DNA of 13,353 bases, taken from NCBI GenBank assembly GCA_934339215.1, contig CAKRHU010000013.1, positions 1-13,353 on the forward strand. Reading direction: 5' to 3'. How positions within the stretch are numbered: the first letter of the stretch is position 1; each line of letters opens with the position of its first letter. Shown one piece after another: positions 8,114 to 13,353 of the stretch. The notes beneath the pieces are model-generated. The model ran no database searches. It had not been told where the DNA came from and saw only the letters and a program-made list of their open reading frames with translations. Origin of the DNA: an uncultured Lacticaseibacillus sp. Its GTDB lineage: Bacteria; Bacillota; Bacilli; Lactobacillales; Lactobacillaceae. Both the position numbers and the translations under genes were made by a program.

Positions 8114-9961
8114 ATGATGCAGAAACTTCAACGATTTGGGGCTGCAATGTTCACGCCGGTATTGCTCTTCACCTTTGCTGGGATCATGACAGCGATTTGC
8201 GTGTTGATGACAAATACTGCGATCTTCGGCGGCCTCGCTGATCCATCAACGAATTGGTATGGCGTGTGGTCGACCCTGCAAGCCGGTGCCTTTACCGTTT
8301 TTAATATTATTCCGCTATTGTTTGTGGTTGGCTTACCGATTGGTTTAGCCAAGAAATCTGGTGGTCGCGCGGCGATGGAATCCGTCGTCAACTATGCGGC
8401 TTGGAATTATATGATCAACGCGATGCTCACTTATTGGGGCGGTGCGTTTGGTTTCAAGAACTTTGCCAAAATGCAAATTGTTGCCAACTCCACGAACCAA
8501 GGGTTGACCAATATCATTGGCATTAAAACCTTGGACACGTCGATTGTCGGGGCATTGATCGTTGCTGGCATCACCGTTTGGTTGCATAACAAGTATTTTG
8601 ATAAGAAACTCCCATCTTGGTTAGGAACGTTCCAAGGCTCCAGTTATATTGTGATTTTAGGTTTTGTCGCGATGATTCCGCTGGCTTTAATCACGTGCTT
8701 TGTTTGGCCTAAGATCCAAGGCGGCATCAGTGCCTTACAAGGCTTCATGAAAGCATCTGGCGTCTTAGGTATTTGGGTCTACACCTTCTTGGAACGGGTT
8801 TTGATCCCAACTGGGTTACACCACTTCATCTATATTCCATTTGAATATGGACCAGCTGCCGTTTCTGGTGGGTTGAAGGCTTGGTGGTTCACCAACTTGA
8901 ATGATTTGGCCCAATCCACTCGGCCAATCAAAGAATTAGCCCCAATGATGGGATTTGAAGGTTACGGATTTGAAAAAGTCTTCGGGATGCTCGGCATTGG
9001 GTTAGCCTTTTATGCGACTGCTAAGCCTTCTAAGAAGAAAACCACTGCCGCTTTAATGATTCCAGCAGTATTAACTGGGATGATGGCTGGGATCACTGAA
9101 CCTGTTGAATTCACGTTCTTGTTTGCCGCTCCGGTATTGTGGTTTGTCCATTCCTTCTTGGCTGCGACCATGGATGCACTGATGTATGCTTTAGGCGTGG
9201 TCGGGGAATTCTCTGGTGGCTTGATCGGGTGGGCCAGTGAAAACTGGATCCCATTGTGGGCCAACCAGTGGAAGACGTATCTGATTCAAATCGTGGTTGG
9301 GTTGATTTTCGTGGCGATTTACTTCTTTGCTTTCCGCTTCTTGATTTTGAAGTTTAACTTCATTACACCAGGTCGTGAAGCAGATGAAGAAGAAACCAAG
9401 CTGATCAATAAGAAACAATACAAGGCTGCTAAAGCCGCTGAAAACAGCGCCGATCCATATATCGACCGGGCACGCGCTTATCTCTCTGCTTTAGGTGGCG
9501 CAGAAAACATTGAAGAAATGACGTCTTGTGCCACTCGGCTGCGGGTGACTGTTGGTGATGAAAATCAATTGGCTCCAGATGCTGAATTCAAAGCCAACAA
9601 AGCCGTCAACGTGGTGCATCACGGCAAAGCGATTCAAGTGATCGTCGGCTTAGATGTTCCCCAAGTATTGGAATCGATGCAAGGCTTGATGGCAGCATCT
9701 GGTAATGGTGCGGCAGTTACCCAAAGTACACCAGAACAAGAAGCTGCATTGCTGATCGGCGATACGCTTGGTGGTCGCGATAATGTCGATACGATTACTG
9801 CCACTAGCGATGCCATTACGATTACTGTTAAAGATGTGTCAAAAGTTGAAACTGAAGCGACATTCCTAGCATTAGGGGTCAACATTACCAGTGTGACCAC
9901 AAATGCCAATACCGTGACGATCACGATCGATAATGCGTTTGGTGTTGCTGCTGCATTGTAA
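8114..9961 (+). CDS. PTS permease EIIC-EIIB-EIIB', alpha-glucoside type
   Basis: This is the membrane permease that imports and phosphorylates the sugar. The 615 residues start MMQKLQRFGAAMFTPV, like GlvC/MalX-type alpha-glucoside permeases. Residues 1-415 are EIIC with many hydrophobic segments and the sugar-binding motif GITEP (326-330). A charged linker (about 419-446) leads to EIIB (448-525), with the phospho-cysteine C472 in SCATRLRV. An extra C-terminal domain (about 544-611) repeats the EIIB pattern, but T564 stands where C472 would be. GlvC-type proteins are usually near 530 residues; this repeat explains the excess. It has no EIIA domain and should use the EIIA at 5098. ATG at 8114 or 8117 could start it, with AAGAGAG upstream. 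Substrate by analogy: maltose or sucrose isomers. Confidence 0.92.
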   Translation: MMQKLQRFGAAMFTPVLLFTFAGIMTAICVLMTNTAIFGGLADPSTNWYGVWSTLQAGAFTVFNIIPLLFVVGLPIGLAKKSGGRAAMESVVNYAAWNYMINAMLTYWGGAFGFKNFAKMQIVANSTNQGLTNIIGIKTLDTSIVGALIVAGITVWLHNKYFDKKLPSWLGTFQGSSYIVILGFVAMIPLALITCFVWPKIQGGISALQGFMKASGVLGIWVYTFLERVLIPTGLHHFIYIPFEYGPAAVSGGLKAWWFTNLNDLAQSTRPIKELAPMMGFEGYGFEKVFGMLGIGLAFYATAKPSKKKTTAALMIPAVLTGMMAGITEPVEFTFLFAAPVLWFVHSFLAATMDALMYALGVVGEFSGGLIGWASENWIPLWANQWKTYLIQIVVGLIFVAIYFFAFRFLILKFNFITPGREADEEETKLINKKQYKAAKAAENSADPYIDRARAYLSALGGAENIEEMTSCATRLRVTVGDENQLAPDAEFKANKAVNVVHHGKAIQVIVGLDVPQVLESMQGLMAASGNGAAVTQSTPEQEAALLIGDTLGGRDNVDTITATSDAITITVKDVSKVETEATFLALGVNITSVTTNANTVTITIDNAFGVAAAL

Positions 9962-9979
9962 ATCATAGGAGGAAAGACG

Positions 9980-10480
9980 ATGGATACCACAATCAAACAA
10001 AAAGCATCTGGCTATTTACACGAACTGGCACGCTTTTTGCACCTTGATCAACGACGTTTGTTTTACGGCGTGGTCGCCGTGTTGATGCTTTTGCCAGTGG
10101 CCTTTCTCGCCTTTTTAGCGGTGAATGCAACGATGGAAAGCATGAGCATCATTGCCGTATTACAAGCCAAACCATTGATTGCAGCCTTAAGTATTATCGC
10201 TGGGTTAGATATGCTTGTCGGCTACACGTTGTGGATGGCGCGCCAGGATATTTTAGCAGATCGCACCACCTTTCGCTGGATTCTCAGTGCCGTGGTGTTA
10301 TCACAACTGTTCGTATCAAACGTACTAGTTGCAATTGCTGGCACCTTCGCCTTAGCCTTTAGTGGTAAGCAAACTGTTCAGCATGTCAAAGCGAGCGTTA
10401 AAGTGAAATTGATTTCGGCAGGCTTGCTAGGGGTTTACGGGCTGTGCCTGTGGTTAGTGATGACGTTAGCGCAACAATAG
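9980..10480 (+). CDS. Four-TM membrane protein of unknown function
   Basis: This 166-residue protein does not belong to a family I recognise. An amphipathic, charged N-terminus (1-26) precedes four hydrophobic segments at about 28-48, 56-86, 99-127 and 143-164. Basic stretches (K130-K143 region, RR25-26) suggest that both ends face the cytoplasm. There is no signal peptide or catalytic motif. It begins 18 bases after the permease stop with a near-ideal TAGGAGG site, and the operon terminator follows it by 10 bases, so it is almost certainly made together with the permease. That context suggests a permease partner, assembly factor or an exporter of a by-product; none of these is shown by sequence. 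The L. casei sim operon also has, as I recall, genes without assigned function. Confidence 0.85.
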   Translation: MDTTIKQKASGYLHELARFLHLDQRRLFYGVVAVLMLLPVAFLAFLAVNATMESMSIIAVLQAKPLIAALSIIAGLDMLVGYTLWMARQDILADRTTFRWILSAVVLSQLFVSNVLVAIAGTFALAFSGKQTVQHVKASVKVKLISAGLLGVYGLCLWLVMTLAQQ

Positions 10481-10490
10481 GTCAAAGAGG

Positions 10491-10520
10491 CGCTTCGGCA
10501 GAGATGCTGAGGCGTTTTTT
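10491..10520 (+). terminator. Terminator of the second sugar unit
   Basis: CGCTTCGGCA (10491-10500) pairs over ten positions (two of them G-T wobbles) with TGCTGAGGCG (10505-10514) around a GAGA tetraloop. Six T follow (10515-10520). Confidence 0.9.
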
Positions 10521-10590
10521 GATATGAAAAGACTGATTGCTGACAACCCAACAAACAGCTGCCGCATCAACAATTTGCAAGATGACCGGT

Positions 10591-10638
10591 GCCTCTGCTT
10601 CATGCTTCTTTTTGGAATCATGAGACAGAGGCGTTTTT
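10591..10638 (+). terminator. Second terminator-like hairpin
   Basis: GCCTCTG (10591-10597) pairs with CAGAGGC (10626-10632), with CATG/CATG (10601-10604 and 10619-10622) inside, followed by G and five T (10634-10638). No gene stands between it and the terminator at 10491-10520. It is either a back-up terminator, a remnant, or the 3' end of a small RNA. Confidence 0.6.
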
Positions 10639-10681
10639 GTGTCATCAGGAGGATCGCGAAAAAATAGTTTTTTCAATAGTA

Positions 10682-10710
10682 TTAAAAGGCGCCGTTCTTG
10701 CAAATATATA
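10682..10710 (+). promoter_or_regulatory. Promoter of the two-gene unknown operon
   Basis: TTAAAA (10682-10687), a 17-base spacer and TATATA (10705-10710) form a plausible promoter, with TATAGT (10709-10714) as an overlapping -10. It lies after the terminator at 10591-10638 and about 40 bases before the ATG at 10752. Confidence 0.5.
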
Positions 10711-10751
10711 TAGTGAAGGGGACGTTGGCACAATCGTTAGGAGATGTTATG

Positions 10752-11321
10752 ATGAATGCGGTCAAGACATTGATGAACTGGTATGAATTGCCTTGGTGGG
10801 TAGGGCTTAAAGAAGTCTTGGTGTTATTCGGATTTGTTTTAGGGATGATATCAGGGCTCATCGGGGTCGTGACTTATCGACGCAATACCGCAATTCGAGC
10901 GCAAGATGTGCGCGCAAATCGAATTCGTCGCACGTATGAAGTAATGGTTAGCTATCCTATCACGATTCGGGGGAAAGTATTGACGGTAACGCAGCAGTTG
11001 AATCAAGGTATTGCTGCAATTGATGAATTGCGGCAACAAGGTGTCGATGAAGGCAGATTAGATGAGGCCTTGTTGAGGATCGTGATGGAGTCCGACCTCG
11101 TTGAATTGTTGCATGGATTGGATCCTTATGGTTTCTTGTTAGGAAATCAAGACTATCTGTTTACCGATGAGGTATTGAATACCTTTGCCTCTGAAGTGAG
11201 GCGGGTGTTGTTAAATCAACAGATTGCTTCAAGTATTGACGGTATTATGAAAACTTCAACCATGAGCGGCATCACGCAATTACAGCAACAATTGCGTGAT
11301 CATCAGGCACAACTCAGATAG
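10752..11321 (+). CDS. Membrane-anchored protein of unknown function
   Basis: This 189-residue protein does not match a family I can name. One strong hydrophobic segment (about 20-41) is followed by a basic stretch (YRRNTAIRAQDVRANRIRR) and a soluble, helix-rich domain (about 60-185) ending in a Gln-rich possible coiled coil (ITQLQQQLRDHQAQLR). The positive charges after the segment suggest that the large domain is cytoplasmic. The ATG at 10752 has AGGAGA (10739-10744) seven bases upstream; ATG 10749 is too close, and a longer in-frame TTG start at 10698 would lie upstream of the predicted -10. A 96-residue protein gene follows by 11 bases, with its ribosome binding site overlapping this stop codon, so the two are coupled. 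The pair has its own promoter and terminator and sits between the sugar cluster and ppx. Confidence 0.72.
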   Translation: MNAVKTLMNWYELPWWVGLKEVLVLFGFVLGMISGLIGVVTYRRNTAIRAQDVRANRIRRTYEVMVSYPITIRGKVLTVTQQLNQGIAAIDELRQQGVDEGRLDEALLRIVMESDLVELLHGLDPYGFLLGNQDYLFTDEVLNTFASEVRRVLLNQQIASSIDGIMKTSTMSGITQLQQQLRDHQAQLR

Positions 11322-11332
11322 GAGAAATAGCG

Positions 11333-11623
11333 ATGACACAAACTTCTTGGTTAGACAGTCATGAAGCCGCAGTGGCGCATCTTCATGAAGTATTAAAACA
11401 CCCTGCGACAAAAGAAAGTAATTTAGAATTGGTCAATCAATTGCGAGCACAATCCGGCGATCGACCATTAACGATGACAGAATATCTAGATGTTTTGGAA
11501 AAAAGTCGGCGTGGGATTCATTCTTATGATGAAGCACCTCAAACAAAGACTTTCTTCCAGCGCTTACGTCAAGCGTTAAAAAATAGTTGCAATGCGTTTA
11601 AGACGACGATGCGAAAGTCATAA
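11333..11623 (+). CDS. Small protein of unknown function (96 aa)
   Basis: This small, soluble, mostly helical protein has an acidic/neutral body (about 1-70) and a basic C-terminal tail (FFQRLRQALKNS and the KTTMRKS end). It has no signal peptide or transmembrane segment. TAGGAGA (11319-11325) overlaps the stop codon of the preceding gene, so translation is probably coupled to that membrane-anchored protein. A four-helix bacteriocin-immunity-type fold is possible from size and composition, but no bacteriocin-like gene is visible nearby, and I do not claim that function. A terminator follows after 13 bases. Confidence 0.7.
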   Translation: MTQTSWLDSHEAAVAHLHEVLKHPATKESNLELVNQLRAQSGDRPLTMTEYLDVLEKSRRGIHSYDEAPQTKTFFQRLRQALKNSCNAFKTTMRKS

Positions 11624-11636
11624 AGCTATTCGCAAC

Positions 11637-11675
11637 TGGCGTACCCGGACAAATGGTGCGCCAATTTTTTGTTTT
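11637..11675 (+). terminator. Terminator of the two-gene unknown operon
   Basis: TGGCGTACC (11637-11645) pairs with GGTGCGCCA (11655-11663) over nine positions including one T-G wobble, with a nine-base loop. AA and six T (11665-11670) follow, then G and four more T. Confidence 0.9.
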
Positions 11676-11694
11676 CGCCCATTGACCTTGAGTT

Positions 11695-11703
11695 TGGTAT
11701 ACT
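11695..11703 (+). promoter_or_regulatory. Extended -10 promoter of ppx
   Basis: TGGTATACT has the TGN extension followed by TATACT (11698-11703, five of six to consensus). No good -35 lies at normal distance; TTGACC at 11682-11687 is only ten bases away. It is placed about 28 bases before the ppx ATG and after the preceding terminator, so ppx can be transcribed alone. Confidence 0.55.
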
Positions 11704-11730
11704 TGAGCCGGACAAGATGGAGGCAAAATA

Positions 11731-12672
11731 ATGAGACATTTCGGTGTGATCGACCTTGGGAGTAACTCGGCGCGCTTAAGCGTGTGGCAGATCAATGAAG
11801 ATTCCAGCGTCAAGCAAGTCTTAAAGCTCAAAGAAATGGTGCGCTTATCAGAAGGCATGGGTGAAGACCGCGTTTTGCAAGAACCGGCCATGGTGCGCAC
11901 GATTCAAGCGTTAGTCAGCTTTAAAAAGCAATACGTTGGCTTGCATGATTTGACCCTTGAAGCGTATGCGACGGCGGCAACTCGCATGGCGGCCAACCAA
12001 AAAGAATTTTTGAAGCGCGTCAAAAAAGCCGTTGGCGTCGATATCAAAGTGATTCCAGGCACTAAAGAAGCGGAGTTAGATTTCTTAGGCGTGATCAACA
12101 CCTTGCCGATTCAAAATGCGTTGATCATGGATACCGGCGGTGCATCGACCGAATTGATTTTGGTCCAAAACCGCAAACTCCAACATTTGATCTCGATTCC
12201 GTTTGGCTCGGTCAACTTGTCAGAGCGCTACTTACATGGTGATACCGTCAGTGCGGCGGAATTGTTTGATGTGATCACTTCAGTCAATCGCATCTTCAAC
12301 GGCATTTGGTGGCTGAAAAAAGCCCAAAACTTGCCGATCGTGGCGCTTGGCGGCTCCAACCGGACGTTAGCCAAGATCCAACGGCGCAAAGATGCGGTGG
12401 CGAACTTTGAAGATATTCATGGTTATCGCATGAGTACTGAACAAGTCAACGCGATTTTTAAACAAGTGATTTCCAGTTCCTTAGAAGAGCGCAAAGCCAT
12501 CGGTGGGCTGGCCAAGTACCGCGCTGATATCATTGTCGGTGGGCTAGTGCCAGTGGTGATGATGATCCGCTTTTTGGATTCAGATCGCTTGACTTTCTCC
12601 CAATATGGGTTGCGCGAAGGGGCTTTGTATCAACATTTGGAAGCTTTCAATGCGGGGACATCGTTAGCTTAA
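11731..12672 (+). CDS. ppx: Exopolyphosphatase, Ppx/GppA family
   Basis: This cytoplasmic enzyme releases phosphate from the ends of polyphosphate, or hydrolyses pppGpp, as family members may do either. The 313 residues cover the ASKHA two-lobe core only: VIDLGSNSARL (6-16) is the first phosphate loop, E113 in GTKEAEL is the likely catalytic glutamate, DTGGASTEL (134-142) is the second loop, and PFGSVNLSERY (157-167) follows. The C-terminal HD-like extension of the roughly 500-residue E. coli enzymes is absent, as is usual for short Firmicute Ppx proteins. TGGAGG lies eight bases upstream of the ATG. Together with the ppk fragment at the left edge this suggests a polyphosphate locus that has been split by the intervening genes. 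Confidence 0.9.
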   Translation: MRHFGVIDLGSNSARLSVWQINEDSSVKQVLKLKEMVRLSEGMGEDRVLQEPAMVRTIQALVSFKKQYVGLHDLTLEAYATAATRMAANQKEFLKRVKKAVGVDIKVIPGTKEAELDFLGVINTLPIQNALIMDTGGASTELILVQNRKLQHLISIPFGSVNLSERYLHGDTVSAAELFDVITSVNRIFNGIWWLKKAQNLPIVALGGSNRTLAKIQRRKDAVANFEDIHGYRMSTEQVNAIFKQVISSSLEERKAIGGLAKYRADIIVGGLVPVVMMIRFLDSDRLTFSQYGLREGALYQHLEAFNAGTSLA

Positions 12673-12704
12673 AAACGGTGTAAGAACCGATTAAGAATAC
12701 GCAC

Positions 12705-12730
12705 AAAAGCAGTCAAGACGACTGCTTTTT
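12705..12730 (+). terminator. Terminator of ppx
   Basis: AAAAGCAGTC (12705-12714) and GACTGCTTTT (12720-12729) form a perfect ten-pair stem around AAGAC, with the T-run reaching 12730. It starts 32 bases after the stop codon, and its A-rich left side means that it could act in both directions. Confidence 0.9.
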
Positions 12731-12732
12731 AG

Positions 12733-12738
12733 TATGAT
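12733..12738 (+). promoter_or_regulatory. Possible -10 of the DUF1002 gene
   Basis: TATGAT (five of six to consensus) lies just past the ppx terminator and about 29 bases before the ATG at 12767. No convincing -35 is seen, because the expected place falls inside the terminator stem. Treat as tentative. Confidence 0.3.
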
Positions 12739-12766
12739 GAAGAAAATCAATTCAGGAGCGATGATC

Positions 12767-13353
12767 ATGAAAAAAATCCTTTTGACCTTAGGCGCCATGC
12801 TTTTGGCCACGGTGGCGTTTGGCACCCACACCGTGCACGCCGATGACACTTGGACACCAGTGGCAACTTTAGGCACGAGTTTGACCAGCGATCAAAAATC
12901 TGGGACATTATCGACGTTAGAGAATGCGGCCAATGTTTCCAATGTGTCGCAATTAACGGTTAACGGCGATACCTTGGTGAAGTATTTAAACCCAAGTGGT
13001 TCGACGTTCACCTCAACGTCTGGCGTTTGGTCGTCGGCTTTGGTGCAAAAAACTTCCACTGGTGGGATCAATGTGACCATCGTGCCTTATAACGGGACCA
13101 ACAATATCACGACCATCACGTCCGACCAGTATCGCAACGCTGCGGTGACGGCTGGGGTGACCAACGCCAACATTTTCATCACGTCGGCAGTGTCCATCGA
13201 TGGTTCCGGCGCCTTAGCTGGGGTGTATGCCGCCTTTGCGCAAAATGGGGACACCTTGAGTTCCAGCCAAATCGCCGCGGCGCAAACCGAAGTCAACACC
13301 TTGTCTGGCATCACCGACGCTAACAAAGGCAAAGATGGCTACACGGATAAACA
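12767..13353 (+). CDS. Secreted DUF1002 protein, 3' truncated by window edge
   Basis: The frame runs from ATG 12767 through 195 codons to the window edge without a stop, so the C-terminus is missing. Residues 1-25 are a clear Sec signal peptide (MKK, hydrophobic core, VHA), with likely cleavage after A25. The mature part matches the DUF1002 pattern: VATLGTSL-T-DQK near the start, then TVNGDTLVKYL, a segment on QYRNAAVTAGVTNANIFI, and GSGALAGVYAAF. DUF1002 proteins are widespread secreted or wall-associated proteins of Gram-positive bacteria with no settled function. AGGAG (12754-12758) lies eight bases before this ATG; the in-frame ATG at 12761 would leave only two bases. Codon use is visibly more GC-rich in third positions than in the two genes at 10752-11623. 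Confidence 0.88.
   Translation, partial: MKKILLTLGAMLLATVAFGTHTVHADDTWTPVATLGTSLTSDQKSGTLSTLENAANVSNVSQLTVNGDTLVKYLNPSGSTFTSTSGVWSSALVQKTSTGGINVTIVPYNGTNNITTITSDQYRNAAVTAGVTNANIFITSAVSIDGSGALAGVYAAFAQNGDTLSSSQIAAAQTEVNTLSGITDANKGKDGYTDK

Noticed and set aside
9634..9996. 120-codon open frame on the - strand opposite the 3' end of the permease gene
   Set aside because: It is antisense to the well-supported EIIB-EIIB' domains, has no ribosome binding site and has a low-complexity, valine/serine-rich translation typical of a shadow frame.
10589..10786. 65-codon open frame on the + strand before the membrane-anchored protein
   Set aside because: It runs through the terminator hairpin at 10591-10638 and the promoter at 10682-10710 and overlaps the better-supported start at 10752.

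Overview
The window looks like chromosomal DNA of a lactic acid bacterium of the family Lactobacillaceae, probably of the Lacticaseibacillus (L. casei) type. Signs of this are moderate GC, strong AGGAGG-type ribosome binding sites, CcpA-type cre sites, PTS-based sugar uptake and a secreted DUF1002 protein. The species is inferred from protein and operon style, not measured. All genes I accept are on the + strand.

Layout. (1) 1-192 is the C-terminal end of a gene that fits polyphosphate kinase 1, followed by a terminator (343-379). (2) 549-6280 is a first sugar operon: NAD+/Mn2+-type GH4 6-phospho-alpha-glucosidase, RpiR-family regulator, stand-alone PTS EIIB-EIIB' protein, GH13 oligo-1,6-glucosidase-like enzyme, free EIIA of the glucose family and a HAD/beta-phosphoglucomutase-like protein, then a terminator (6295-6328). 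(3) 6697-10480 is a second unit: a second, closely similar GH4 gene, a strong internal hairpin/terminator (8036-8066), a PTS EIIC-EIIB-EIIB' permease and a small four-TM protein of unknown role, then a terminator (10491-10520). (4) 10752-11623 is a two-gene operon of unknown function (an N-terminally anchored protein and a 96-residue protein) with its own promoter and terminator. (5) 11731-12672 is a Ppx/GppA exopolyphosphatase, then a terminator. (6) From 12767 a secreted DUF1002 protein runs off the right edge.

How it works together. The permease (EIIC plus one active EIIB) with the free EIIA would import an alpha-linked disaccharide and phosphorylate it. Either GH4 enzyme would then split the disaccharide 6'-phosphate into glucose 6-phosphate and a free hexose. 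The layout resembles B. subtilis glvA-glvR-glvC and, as I recall it, the sim (sucrose isomer metabolism) operon of L. casei, whose products include a ~50 kDa GH4 enzyme and a ~17.5 kDa EIIA. Both GH4 genes have the same promoter design: a cre box overlaps the -35 in TTGCA(A/G)-N17-(G/C)ATACT, and GAAA/TTTC dyads that could be RpiR operators lie upstream.

Most worth a second look: the duplicated GH4 and EIIB-EIIB' modules, both with a second EIIB-like domain that has Thr where the phospho-cysteine should be; the terminator inside the second unit; the HAD protein with unusual catalytic residues; the unknown four-TM partner; and the apparent insertion of the sugar cluster between ppk and ppx.
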